From contig NZ_CP116805.1 in the NCBI RefSeq assembly GCF_028463845.1, forward strand, positions 1,674,001-1,738,000: a DNA stretch of 64,000 nucleotides, read 5' to 3'. This stretch comes from Gimibacter soli (GTDB lineage Bacteria > Pseudomonadota > Alphaproteobacteria > Sphingomonadales > Kordiimonadaceae). A program made the position numbers and the translations under genes. Below the pieces are notes generated by a model, which worked only from the letters and a program-made list of their open reading frames with translations, had not been told where the DNA came from and ran no database searches. Positions 52,877 to 61,199 of the stretch are shown here, piece by piece; the stretch's first letter is position 1, and each line of letters starts with the position of its first letter.

Positions 52877-52897
52877 GGAATTCCCCCTTGGATTGGC

Positions 52898-53422
52898 TCA
52901 GGGCCACAGGGCCATCAGCCGGTCATTGACGACGCGACCATCTTCATAGCGCACCGCCCCCTTGCGTTCACCCTCTAAAATGAAGCCAAAGGAGGTGTAA
53001 AGCGCTTCGGCCGCAGCATTGTCGGCATGCACATGCAGTTCGATCTTGCGGATATAGGGATGCGCCTTCACCCAGTCGATAAGGGTGGCGAGCAGTTTCC
53101 GCCCGATCCCGGTGCGGCCCCGATCGGCGCGGACTGACATGGCGAAGGTCAGTACATGCCGCACCCGCTGGCGCGGATCCACCCAGCCATCAATCATGCC
53201 GATGATTTCCCCGCCTGTGTCGGTCGCGATGAAGCAGATTTCACCAGAGGAGGACAGCTTCCGCACAATCCAGCGCCACCGCGCAAAGGTCGATATGCGG
53301 TATTCGTCGGGTGCCGTGATCAGGTGATCTGAGGTTTCATAGACGCGTTTGACATAGGCATTGAGGGCGCGGGCGTCCCCCAGTTCCACCTCACGCACCA
53401 AAATCCCGCGACTTTCCGTCAT
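52898..53422 (-). CDS. GNAT-family N-acetyltransferase
   Basis: A 174-residue acetyltransferase. The acetyl-CoA binding motif A is VRADRGRTGIGRKLLATLIDW, and ELHVHADNAAAEALYTSFGFILEGERKGAVRYEDG is the usual C-terminal half with the conserved Tyr. It resembles members acting on small molecules or protein N-termini, but no substrate can be given. I use the ATG at 53422; the longer frame has no ribosome site. It diverges from gatC. Confidence 0.87.
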   Translation of the reverse strand: MTESRGILVREVELGDARALNAYVKRVYETSDHLITAPDEYRISTFARWRWIVRKLSSSGEICFIATDTGGEIIGMIDGWVDPRQRVRHVLTFAMSVRADRGRTGIGRKLLATLIDWVKAHPYIRKIELHVHADNAAAEALYTSFGFILEGERKGAVRYEDGRVVNDRLMALWP

Positions 53423-53508
53423 TCCCGCTTGCTCCCGGCTTGGGGCGGCGCTAAGTTGCCGCCCTGATTTTATGTTGCAACGCGACACGTCTTTCCAAGG
53501 GATTTTCC

Positions 53509-53799
53509 ATGTCGGACATTGACAAAGCCACCGTGGCAAAGATCGCACGGCTGGCGCGCATCCGCATCGAGGATGACAAGCTTGACCATCTGGCCGGTGA
53601 ACTCAACGGCATCATGCACTGGATCGAGCAGCTGAACGAAGTGAATACCGATAACATCGCGCCGATGGCGAGCGTGGTGGATGCCAAGCTGCGCTGGCGA
53701 CAGGATGAGGTGAATGATGGCGGCATCCAGGACAAGGTCCTGAAAAATGCGCCGAACGCCGAATACGGCTTCTTCACCGTTCCCAAAGTGATCGAGTAG
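53509..53799 (+). CDS. gatC: Asp-tRNA(Asn)/Glu-tRNA(Gln) amidotransferase subunit C
   Basis: A 96-residue subunit that wraps around GatA and stabilises the GatCAB complex. The family pattern is plain: [39 protein letters not shown], then [22 protein letters not shown]. First gene of the gatCAB operon, 7 bases before gatA. Confidence 0.95.
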   Translation: MSDIDKATVAKIARLARIRIEDDKLDHLAGELNGIMHWIEQLNEVNTDNIAPMASVVDAKLRWRQDEVNDGGIQDKVLKNAPNAEYGFFTVPKVIE

Positions 53800-53806
53800 G
53801 CCTCAA

Positions 53807-55288
53807 ATGACCGACCTGACCAAACTGACAATCGCCGCCGCCCGCGACCTGATGGCGAAGGGCGAGCTTTCCTCGCGTGAGCTGACCGAAGCCCATATCA
53901 AGGCTGTGGAAGCCGCGCGTCCGCTGAATGCCTATGTGGCCGAAACCCCCGAGATTGCGCTGGCGCAGGCAGATGCTGCCGATGCCAAGCGCAAGGCGGG
54001 TGACGCGAAGGCCATGACCGGTATCCCGGTCGGCATCAAGGACCTGTTCGCCACCAAAGGTGTGCACACGCAGGCGTGCTCGCACATTCTCGATGGCTTC
54101 AAGCCCGAGTATGAATCGACCGTGACCCAGAAACTTTGGGACAATGGTGCGGTGATGCTTGGCAAACTGAACATGGACGAGTTCGCCATGGGGTCGTCGA
54201 ACGAGACGAGCTATTACGGCCCGGTGAAAAACCCGTGGCGCGCCGAAGGCTCGAACAAGGATTATGTGCCCGGTGGTTCGTCGGGTGGTTCGGTGGCCTC
54301 GGTTGCCGGTTACGCCGCGATGGGCGCGACCGCATCGGACACCGGCGGTTCGATCCGCCAGCCTGCCGCCTTCACCGGCACCTATGGCATCAAGCCGACC
54401 TACGGCCGCTGCAGCCGTTATGGCATGGTGGCGTTCGCGAGCTCGCTCGACCAGGCCGGTACCATCACCCGCACGGTGCGCGACGGCGCGATCATGCTGG
54501 AAAGCATCTGCGGCTTCGACCCCAAGGATTCGACCAGCGTGAACATGGCGGTGCCGAATTTTGAAGCTGCCCTCACCGGCGACATCCGCGGCCTGAAAGT
54601 CGGTATTCCGCAGGAATATCATCTGGCCGGCATGCCCGCCGAGATCGAGGCGCTGTGGCATCAGGGCATCGAATGGATGAAGGCTGCGGGTGCCGAGGTT
54701 GTCGATATCAACCTGCCGCACACCAAATATGCCCTGCCGACCTATTATATCGTGGCTCCTGCCGAGGCTTCCTCGAACCTCGCCCGCTATGACGGTGTCC
54801 GCTACGGCCTGCGCAATGTGCCGAACGGCGGCGGCCTGAATGATATGTACGAAGCGACCCGCGCCGCCGGCTTCGGTGACGAGGTGAAGCGCCGCATCAT
54901 GATCGGCACCTATGTGCTGTCGGCCGGTTACTATGACGCCTACTATCTGAAGGCCCAGAAGGTGCGCCAGCTGATTTCGGACGATTTCAAGCGTGCGTTT
55001 GAAAAGGTCGATGTGATCCTGACTCCGACCGCGCCTTCGGCAGCCTTTGCCTTCGGCGAGAAGTCGGACGATCCGGTTTCCATGTATCTCAATGACGTCT
55101 TCACCGTGCCGGCGTCGCTGGCCGGTATCCCGGGCGCCAGCGTTGCTGCTGGCCTTGACGCACAGGGACTGCCCCTCGGGCTGCAGATCCTCGGTCGTCC
55201 GTTCGACGAGGAAACCGTGCTGCGCGTCTCCGGCGTGATTGAAGAAGCGGCGGCCCTGAAGGCCGAACCCAAAGTATGGTGGAGGTAA
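53807..55288 (+). CDS. gatA: Asp-tRNA(Asn)/Glu-tRNA(Gln) amidotransferase subunit A
   Basis: A 493-residue amidase that frees ammonia from glutamine for tRNA-dependent transamidation. The Ser-cis-Ser-Lys triad is visible: K78 in GIKDLF, the cis-Ser in VPGGSSGGS (about 158), and the nucleophile Ser182 in [14 protein letters not shown]. Length is normal. A GatCAB system means that Gln-tRNA, Asn-tRNA or both are made by the indirect route here. Confidence 0.96.
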   Translation: MTDLTKLTIAAARDLMAKGELSSRELTEAHIKAVEAARPLNAYVAETPEIALAQADAADAKRKAGDAKAMTGIPVGIKDLFATKGVHTQACSHILDGFKPEYESTVTQKLWDNGAVMLGKLNMDEFAMGSSNETSYYGPVKNPWRAEGSNKDYVPGGSSGGSVASVAGYAAMGATASDTGGSIRQPAAFTGTYGIKPTYGRCSRYGMVAFASSLDQAGTITRTVRDGAIMLESICGFDPKDSTSVNMAVPNFEAALTGDIRGLKVGIPQEYHLAGMPAEIEALWHQGIEWMKAAGAEVVDINLPHTKYALPTYYIVAPAEASSNLARYDGVRYGLRNVPNGGGLNDMYEATRAAGFGDEVKRRIMIGTYVLSAGYYDAYYLKAQKVRQLISDDFKRAFEKVDVILTPTAPSAAFAFGEKSDDPVSMYLNDVFTVPASLAGIPGASVAAGLDAQGLPLGLQILGRPFDEETVLRVSGVIEEAAALKAEPKVWWR

Positions 55289-55293
55289 GCACC

Positions 55294-56781
55294 ATGGCGA
55301 AATATATCATTCAGGGTGCGACCGGCGATTTCGAAGTGGTGCTGGGGCTTGAGGTCCACGCACAGGTCACCTCGAACGCGAAGCTCTTCTCGGGCGCTGC
55401 CACCGATTTCGGTGCCGAGCCGAACGCGCAGGTGTCGCTTGTCGATGCCGCGATGCCCGGCATGCTGCCAACGATCAACGAGGAATGCGTGCGTCAGGCC
55501 GTGCGTACGGGTCTGGCACTTGGTGCCCAGATCAACAAATACTCGGTGTTTGACCGTAAGAACTATTTCTATGCCGATCTGCCGCAAGGCTATCAGATCA
55601 GCCAGTTCAAGCATCCGGTCGTGGGCGAGGGGATCGTGAAGATCGACCTTGAGGACGGTTCCACCAAGGAAATCGGGATCGAGCGTATCCACCTTGAGCA
55701 GGACGCCGGCAAGTCGATGCATGACCAGCATCCGCAGTTCACCTATGTGGACCTGAACCGCTCGGGCGTTGCGCTTATGGAAATCGTTTCGAAGCCGGAT
55801 ATGCGCAGCCCCGAAGAGGCCGGTGCGTACCTCACCAAGCTTCGCACGATCCTGCGCTATATCGGTTCGTGCGACGGCAACATGGAGCAGGGCTCGATGC
55901 GCGCCGACGTGAACGTGTCGGTCCGTCGTCCCGGCGAACCCTTCGGCACGCGCTGCGAGATCAAGAACGTGAACTCGATCCGCTTCGTGCGTCAGGCCAT
56001 CGAATATGAAGCCCGCCGTCAGGTGGACATCATCGAGGATGGCGGCAAGATCGATCAGGAAACTCGCCTCTTTGACCCCGTGAAGGGTGAAACCCGCTCG
56101 ATGCGGTCGAAGGAAGAAGCGCACGATTATCGCTACTTCCCTGATCCCGACCTGCTGCCCCTGGAGTTCGACGATGCCTTCATCGATGCAGCACGTTCGA
56201 GCCTGCCGGAATTGCCGGACGACAAGCACGCCCGTTTCGAGGCCGAGCTTGGCCTTTCGGCCTACAACGCTTCCGTTCTGGTCGCGGAGCAGGAATCGGC
56301 TTCCTTCTTCGAAGTAATTTTGGACGAAACCGTCAAGGCCACCAAGAAACCGGCGAAGGACGTGGCCACCAAGGTTGCCAACTGGGTGATCGGCGATCTC
56401 TTTGGCGCGCTCAACAAGGCTGGCAAATTGGTTGCCGACAGCCCGGTGAGCGCAAAGCAGGGTGCCGAGCTTCTGGCGCTGATTGAAGACGGCACTATCT
56501 CGGGCCGTATCGCCAAGGAAGTGTTCGAACTGATGTTCGAGACCGGCAAGGACGCCGGCACGATCGTTGAGGAAAAAGGCCTGAAGCAGGTTTCCGATAC
56601 GGGTGCCATCGAGAAGATTATCGACGAGGTGATCGCCGCGAACCCCGGCCAGTTGGCGGAATACCGTGGTGGCAAGGACAAGCTCATCGGCTTCTTCGTC
56701 GGTCAGGTGATGAAGCTTTCGGGCGGCAAGGCCAACCCGGGCCTCGTGAACCAGCTTCTGAAGCCGAAACTCGACGGCTGA
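55294..56781 (+). CDS. gatB: Asp-tRNA(Asn)/Glu-tRNA(Gln) amidotransferase subunit B
   Basis: A 495-residue subunit that binds the misacylated tRNA and ATP and performs the transamidation. Signature parts are [49 protein letters not shown] and [11 protein letters not shown]. The C-terminal helical YqeY-like domain runs from about residue 390. The ATG at 55294 follows a GGAGGT site 5 bases after gatA. An intrinsic terminator stands about 30 bases behind it. Confidence 0.96.
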   Translation: MAKYIIQGATGDFEVVLGLEVHAQVTSNAKLFSGAATDFGAEPNAQVSLVDAAMPGMLPTINEECVRQAVRTGLALGAQINKYSVFDRKNYFYADLPQGYQISQFKHPVVGEGIVKIDLEDGSTKEIGIERIHLEQDAGKSMHDQHPQFTYVDLNRSGVALMEIVSKPDMRSPEEAGAYLTKLRTILRYIGSCDGNMEQGSMRADVNVSVRRPGEPFGTRCEIKNVNSIRFVRQAIEYEARRQVDIIEDGGKIDQETRLFDPVKGETRSMRSKEEAHDYRYFPDPDLLPLEFDDAFIDAARSSLPELPDDKHARFEAELGLSAYNASVLVAEQESASFFEVILDETVKATKKPAKDVATKVANWVIGDLFGALNKAGKLVADSPVSAKQGAELLALIEDGTISGRIAKEVFELMFETGKDAGTIVEEKGLKQVSDTGAIEKIIDEVIAANPGQLAEYRGGKDKLIGFFVGQVMKLSGGKANPGLVNQLLKPKLDG

Positions 56782-56811
56782 CCGGGCGGGCCACGCTCCT
56801 GAAAATGTGAT

Positions 56812-56836
56812 AAGGGCCGGTTTTCCGGCCCTTTTT
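56812..56836 (+). terminator. Rho-independent terminator of gatCAB
   Basis: A 9-bp stem, AAGGGCCGG (56812-56820) and CCGGCCCTT (56825-56833), with loop TTTT and a following T run. Confidence 0.88.
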
Positions 56837-56894
56837 CATTGCCACATTTCCGCCACGGCCGCATTGGAGTATGATGCCAGAGGAGAGTGTGACC

Positions 56895-57347
56895 ATGCTT
56901 CGTGCGTCTGCCATCGCCGCTGGCCTCATCGCTGCCAGCACAAACGCCGCATTTGCGGACGAATTGCCGTGCATCGGCAGTGGCTGTGATGCCTATGTCC
57001 TTGATGCTACCCCCGTTTATGGCCCGAGCCCTGAAAAAGTGCGGGCACGCCAGAAAGTGATCGGCGGCGCGCTTGGCGGGCTCGCCGGTGGCCTGATTGG
57101 GGATGAAGTCGGTGGCACTGGCGGTGCGATTGCCGGCGTGGCCCTTGGAGCCGTGCTTGGCATGCAGAAGCCCGACAAGGACCGGATGGAGCGTCAGGCA
57201 CGCTACTACCGCGAACAATATCTGGCAGGCACGGATATCAGCTACGACCCCTCGCGGCCGATACCCGCTGTTGCCCATTGGCGGGGCGAGCCGCGGCAAT
57301 TTCCGTCCGTGGTCCTGCTGCCAATTCCGCTCGGCCCGGATGACTGA
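56895..57347 (+). CDS. Secreted glycine-zipper protein
   Basis: A 150-residue exported protein. The signal peptide is LRASAIAAGLIAASTNAAFA, cleaved before DELPC. A short Cys-containing stretch (LPCIGSGC) follows, then a glycine-zipper pair of helices at about residues 55-90 (GGALGGLAGGLIGDEVGG and GAIAGVALGAVLG), as in 2TM glycine-zipper outer-membrane proteins. The C-terminal third is Tyr/Arg-rich. The ATG at 56895 is chosen from the GAGGAGAGTG site. First of three glycine-zipper genes in a row. Confidence 0.8.
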   Translation: MLRASAIAAGLIAASTNAAFADELPCIGSGCDAYVLDATPVYGPSPEKVRARQKVIGGALGGLAGGLIGDEVGGTGGAIAGVALGAVLGMQKPDKDRMERQARYYREQYLAGTDISYDPSRPIPAVAHWRGEPRQFPSVVLLPIPLGPDD

Positions 57348-57423
57348 ATGATGAACAGCCCGGTTCAGACTGCATTCAGCAGGCCGGGCATAGTGTGTAA
57401 GCGTCCCTTATCAGGAGGCCGCG

Positions 57424-58686
57424 ATGTTGAAGAAAAGTTTCGTCCTTATGTGCCTCGCCTCGGTTGCGCTGCCGGCCATTTCGGTGGAAGCAGGCGACAA
57501 GCGCGATGACCGGCGTCAGGAACAAAAAGCCCAGCGTCAGGAACAGCGCGCCCAGCGCCAGGAGCAACGGGCACAGCGTCAGGAACAGCGGGCGCCGCGT
57601 CAAGAACGTGCGGAACGCACCGAACGCCGGAGCCCGCAACCGCAGGCACAGCCCCAGCAACGCCCGCAGCCGCAACAGCGTCAGGCACAACAGCGCCAGC
57701 AGCCGCAAGATCGCGGTGGCCGTGAGCCCGTGGCGCGCCTTTCGGGCCAGCCGGAACAGTATCAGCAGACTGTACCGATGCAGATGTCATCGCGCGACCA
57801 GAAGCGCGGTCAGGTGAAAAAGGCGGATGCGCCGCGGAAAACGTCTTCGGGCAAGCCGAGCGGCTATCAGTACCAGTATCAGAAGCCGGTGAAGCAGGAC
57901 TATGGTACGTCGAATTACCAGTCCCGTGATGATCGCGGCCGCGACCGTGATCGCGATGATCGCAACAAGCACAGTTACAGGAATGACCACAAGGATCGCC
58001 ACGACCGGAATGACCGTCATGACCGGAACGGCCGTGACAAACACAAGTGGGATCACAAGGACAAGCATAACTACAAGTACAAGCACAGCTACCGGCACGA
58101 TAACCACCGGTATCGCTACTGGTATCCGGGCTATAGCTATCACTATCGTCCGATCCTGTGGACGCCTGGGCACCTGTACTATGGCTACACTTGGGGCGGT
58201 CACTATTATTATCCGCGCGGCCACTTCCGCCATCACGGATACTATTACAGCCCGATCGTTGTTGTGGGGCACCACCACCACCATGGGTGCGGCCACCATT
58301 ATTTCGACGGCTACTGGTATGACCGTCCGGTGATTGGCTTCAGCTACAACTACTATGATGGCGGCAACAATTATTACCGCGAAAGTGATAGCGGCGCCGG
58401 CATTCTGGGTGCCACGCTGGGTGCGCTCTTTGGCGGTATCCTTGGGGCCGAGATCGATGGTGGCCACAACCGTACGGCGGGCGCCGTGATTGGCGCTGTG
58501 ACGGGCGCTGTGGTCGGCCACGAGCTGGCGACAAGCGGCAGCGGCAACAACAGCAGCAGTGGCAGCGACCAGCGCTACTATTACCGCGACGAAGGCCAGG
58601 AAGTGCGGAACTGCATATCCTACAGCTTCGAGAACGGCGAATATGTCTGCACCAAATGGACGGTCGAATATCGGTACGACGACTGA
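57424..58686 (+). CDS. Exported Tyr/His-rich low-complexity protein with glycine zipper
   Basis: A 420-residue protein in distinct blocks. Residues 1-23 are a signal peptide. Residues 31-60 are four copies of a seven-residue RQEQRAQ unit. A Gln/Pro-rich stretch runs to about 100. Residues 165-235 are dense in Asp, Arg, His and Lys (DRDRDD, HDRNDRHDRN, HKDKHNYK). Residues 235-325 are extremely rich in Tyr, His, Trp and Gly (HYYYPRGHFRHHGYYY, GHHHHHGCGHH). A glycine zipper follows at about 335-370 (GILGATLGALFGGILGAE, GAVIGAVTGAVVG). The C-terminal CISYSFENGEYVCTKW could form a disulfide. No enzymatic domain. A surface or metal-binding role is possible but unproven. Confidence 0.8.
   Translation: MLKKSFVLMCLASVALPAISVEAGDKRDDRRQEQKAQRQEQRAQRQEQRAQRQEQRAPRQERAERTERRSPQPQAQPQQRPQPQQRQAQQRQQPQDRGGREPVARLSGQPEQYQQTVPMQMSSRDQKRGQVKKADAPRKTSSGKPSGYQYQYQKPVKQDYGTSNYQSRDDRGRDRDRDDRNKHSYRNDHKDRHDRNDRHDRNGRDKHKWDHKDKHNYKYKHSYRHDNHRYRYWYPGYSYHYRPILWTPGHLYYGYTWGGHYYYPRGHFRHHGYYYSPIVVVGHHHHHGCGHHYFDGYWYDRPVIGFSYNYYDGGNNYYRESDSGAGILGATLGALFGGILGAEIDGGHNRTAGAVIGAVTGAVVGHELATSGSGNNSSSGSDQRYYYRDEGQEVRNCISYSFENGEYVCTKWTVEYRYDD
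57514..57597 (+). repeat. Tandem 21-bp coding repeat (4 copies)
   Basis: Four in-frame copies of a 21-base unit encode RQEQKAQ/RQEQRAQ/RQEQRAP; a fifth partial copy (RQER) follows. Copies differ at third bases, so the array is not a very recent expansion, but it is a likely site of length variation between strains. Confidence 0.8.
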
Positions 58687-58717
58687 TCGTCCCGCAGGAT
58701 AAGGGAGCAGAATGGGG

Positions 58718-58748
58718 AAGGGCGGCAATCTGGCCGCCCTTTCTTGTT
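58718..58748 (+). terminator. Probable terminator of the Tyr/His-rich gene
   Basis: AAGGGCGGC (58718-58726) pairs with GCCGCCCTT (58733-58741) around a 6-base loop and is followed by TCTTGTT. It sits 31 bases after the gene's stop. Confidence 0.7.
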
Positions 58749-58768
58749 TGCCTGCAAACGCACAAAGA

Positions 58769-58796
58769 AAAAGCCCCGCCGGAATGCGGGGCTTTT
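58769..58796 (-). terminator. Terminator of the SlyB-like lipoprotein gene
   Basis: An 11-bp perfect stem (58769-58779 with 58786-58796) around CGGAAT. On the minus strand a T run follows, 20 bases beyond the stop of the lipoprotein gene; it could also act on the plus strand. Confidence 0.8.
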
Positions 58797-58815
58797 CGTT
58801 CAATAGGCAGGTCGC

Positions 58816-59322
58816 CTAGTTGCTGCGACGGTCGTCATAGACGATCTTGGATTGATCCAGCACCAGCCGGGCTTCACGGCCATACAGGATCACCACCGGC
58901 GCGCCGGGCTGCAGCGGCACGTCATCGGCCTGCACCAGCGTCACAAGGCCGCCGTTTTCGGTTTTGACGATATATTCGTAACCGGTGCGGTTGCCCGATT
59001 TCTTTTCCACGTCGTTACCAATGAGGCCGCCGATCAGGGCGCCAGCGATGGCACCCGCCACCGCGCCTTCACCGTGGCCACCGATTGCGGCACCCGTGGC
59101 GCCGCCGATACCGGCACCGGCGAGGCCGCCGTAGCCCTTTTTCGGGCCAGAAATCTGCACCTGGCGCACGCTTTCCACAGTGCCGCGCTCTGCATGCTGC
59201 ACCTGGCCAGCCGCACTTGAGCTGTAGGTTTTGGAATCAGGCGCTGTCGCGCAGGCGCCAAGGCCGATAACAGCAGGCACCAGCAGGGCGGCGGCGAGGG
59301 AACGGGAGATAGTCTTTTTCAT
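58816..59322 (-). CDS. SlyB/PcP-like outer-membrane lipoprotein with glycine zipper
   Basis: A 168-residue lipoprotein. The signal ends in the lipobox LGAC with the modified cysteine at residue 24. HAERGTVESVRQVQI is the typical start of this family, followed by a glycine-zipper hairpin GGLAGAGIGGATGAAIGG and GAVAGAIAGALIGGLIGNDVE, then a small beta domain (YEYIVKTENGGLVTLVQAD). SlyB-like proteins are thought to aid outer-membrane integrity under stress. I start at 59322; the frame is open further upstream without a site. It converges on the Tyr/His-rich gene. Confidence 0.88.
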   Translation of the reverse strand: MKKTISRSLAAALLVPAVIGLGACATAPDSKTYSSSAAGQVQHAERGTVESVRQVQISGPKKGYGGLAGAGIGGATGAAIGGHGEGAVAGAIAGALIGGLIGNDVEKKSGNRTGYEYIVKTENGGLVTLVQADDVPLQPGAPVVILYGREARLVLDQSKIVYDDRRSN

Positions 59323-59487
59323 GTCAATCAAACTCCGGGCACATGTCCTGACAATATAGGTGCACCTTGAAAAGGGCAGATTCAAGGCAGGGGCGAAAGG
59401 TCATCGTTGTCATGTGTCTGCAACATTCAGCCGTAAAATGACCCTCGGCAAAGCTTGCATGCCGTGTTCGGAAGTATTGGAAGCGGA

Positions 59488-60669
59488 ATGTTTATGGGTA
59501 TCACAATCGGGTCGATTGCCAGTCTGGTGGCACCGGCGAGCCCCGAGGACTTTTGCGGCACGCTCTACGACCGCTTCACGGCAGATGATACCCTGCAATC
59601 CATCGCCGTTGTCGATGGCCGCCGCCCGGTGGGCCTTGTGCGCCGGATGGACCTGATGCTGAAGCTCGCCGACAAGTTCGGTCGCCCGCTTTTCGAACGT
59701 CGCCCCGTTCGTTTTGTCATGGATGAAAGCCCGATGGTTATCGAAGCGGGCATGTCGCTTGACGAGATCAATGCCCGGCTGGTGCGCGACGGCGCATCGC
59801 TGACCCAGGGCTTCATCGTCACACAGGGCGGGCTCTATCACGGGATCGGTACGGCCCAGACGGTCCTGCAGGCGAACATGCAGCGCGCCGAGGAGCGGAT
59901 GCGGCAACTGGAGCGCGCCCATCTGGCCGCGGAATCCGCCAACCGCGCCAAGACCCAGTTTCTGGCCAATATGAGCCACGAGCTTCGCACCCCCCTGAAT
60001 TCCATTATCGGCTTTTCGGACCTGATCATTGAAAGCTCGGATCGCGGCAAGCCTCTGGATGCGATGACCGATTATGTCGGCGATATCCGCATTGCCGGGC
60101 GGCACCTGCTGAATGTCATCAACAGCATCCTTGATATGTCGAAGATCGAGGCCGGCGCGTTTGAACTGCGCGAGGACCATGAAGACCCGGCGGAGCTTGC
60201 CTATCAGGCGGTTCGCATGATGGACGGGACAAGCCGCCGCGCCGAAGTGAAGATCGAAATCGAAGCCCCCGACCACTGCGAGGACCTTTGGGCCGATCTG
60301 CAGGTGGCCCGGCAGGTGCTGATCAATCTTCTGTCGAATGCCGTCAAATTCTCGCCCGCTGGCGCAACCGTCCACCTGATCCTGTCGGAACATGCCGATG
60401 GCTGCTTCTCCTTCGAGGTGCGCGACCACGGCTCAGGCATTTCACCGGCAGACCTCGAGCGCGTACTGAAGCCGTTCGAGCAGGTGGACGGTGCGATTGC
60501 CCGGCGCCACGAGGGCACGGGGCTTGGCCTGCCGCTGGTGCAGGCCTTCATGGAAGCGCACGGCGGCACGCTTGCCCTTGAAAGCGAAATCGGCGTCGGG
60601 ACACGCGCCATCGTCACCTTCCCGGCGGATCGCTATCACCCGCGCACCAAGCTTTTCAACGCCATCTGA
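59488..60669 (+). CDS. CBS-domain sensor histidine kinase
   Basis: A 393-residue cytoplasmic kinase with no membrane segment. Residues 1-120 look like a CBS pair (DTLQSIAVVDGRRPVGLVRRMDLM and the second half ending FIVTQGGLYHGIGTA). A coiled segment (QRAEERMRQLERAHLAAESANRAKTQF) leads into the HisKA domain with H164 in NMSHELRTPLNSIIGFSDL. The HATPase domain has NLLSNAVKFSPAG, DHGSGISPADLERV and GTGLGLPLV. All catalytic boxes are intact. The start at 59488 has a GGAAGCGGA site. No response regulator is adjacent. CBS domains often sense adenine nucleotides, but ligand is unknown. Confidence 0.85.
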   Translation: MFMGITIGSIASLVAPASPEDFCGTLYDRFTADDTLQSIAVVDGRRPVGLVRRMDLMLKLADKFGRPLFERRPVRFVMDESPMVIEAGMSLDEINARLVRDGASLTQGFIVTQGGLYHGIGTAQTVLQANMQRAEERMRQLERAHLAAESANRAKTQFLANMSHELRTPLNSIIGFSDLIIESSDRGKPLDAMTDYVGDIRIAGRHLLNVINSILDMSKIEAGAFELREDHEDPAELAYQAVRMMDGTSRRAEVKIEIEAPDHCEDLWADLQVARQVLINLLSNAVKFSPAGATVHLILSEHADGCFSFEVRDHGSGISPADLERVLKPFEQVDGAIARRHEGTGLGLPLVQAFMEAHGGTLALESEIGVGTRAIVTFPADRYHPRTKLFNAI

Positions 60670-60901
60670 CCGTCGCTGCCGGCGCTTCAAGATTCGGTTT
60701 TGAGCAGGCCCCGGCCTTTGGTACACTCGATACCGGAAGGGTAGCGGGTCATTCTCCATCGCCCCTTCCCAAGAAACCAAGTCCGCTATTTCTGACGTCA
60801 GGTTCCGCTGCCCTTCGGGCGGCCGGGATGGGCGCTGGCTTTTGTCTTCATATGGCGAGCCGCAGGAGAGAAGTGAACCGCAGGGATGCGGAGAGACGGA
60901 A

Positions 60902-61180
60902 ATGGGTCAGAAGGACATGGAGTTATATTCATATGTGCAGGAGCGCATGGCCGGGGCCGAGACAGGCCAGGCCGACGCGCTATATGATCTGGGGCTACTC
61001 TATTCCACGGGGCAGGGGGTCGAGCGCGACTATGTGCAGGCTCACAAATGGTTCAATCTGGCAGCGATCCGTGGTGTGCGGCGCGCGCAGGTGGACCGTA
61101 CCGAACTCGCCCGTGACATGACATTCGCCCAGATTGCCGAGGCACAAAAACAGGCGCGCGAGTGGCTGAATACCCATTGA
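60902..61180 (+). CDS. Single Sel1-like-repeat mini-protein
   Basis: A 92-residue protein with one clear Sel1/TPR-like repeat: GQADALYDLGLLYSTGQGVERDYVQAHKWFNLAAIRG. A helical tail (TFAQIAEAQKQAREWL) follows that looks like the cap of a longer Sel1 array. There is no signal peptide in the chosen frame (ATG at 60902 after GGAGAGACGG); the frame extends upstream to 60842 without a good start. About 230 bases upstream, after the kinase stop, contain nothing I recognise. The role is unknown, probably a protein-interaction adaptor. Confidence 0.75.
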   Translation: MGQKDMELYSYVQERMAGAETGQADALYDLGLLYSTGQGVERDYVQAHKWFNLAAIRGVRRAQVDRTELARDMTFAQIAEAQKQAREWLNTH

Positions 61181-61199
61181 GCAGGCTGGAAGGCAGCGG

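Noticed and set aside
57514-57597. CRISPR-like array
   Set aside because: The 21-bp units are contiguous without spacers and encode an in-frame heptad.
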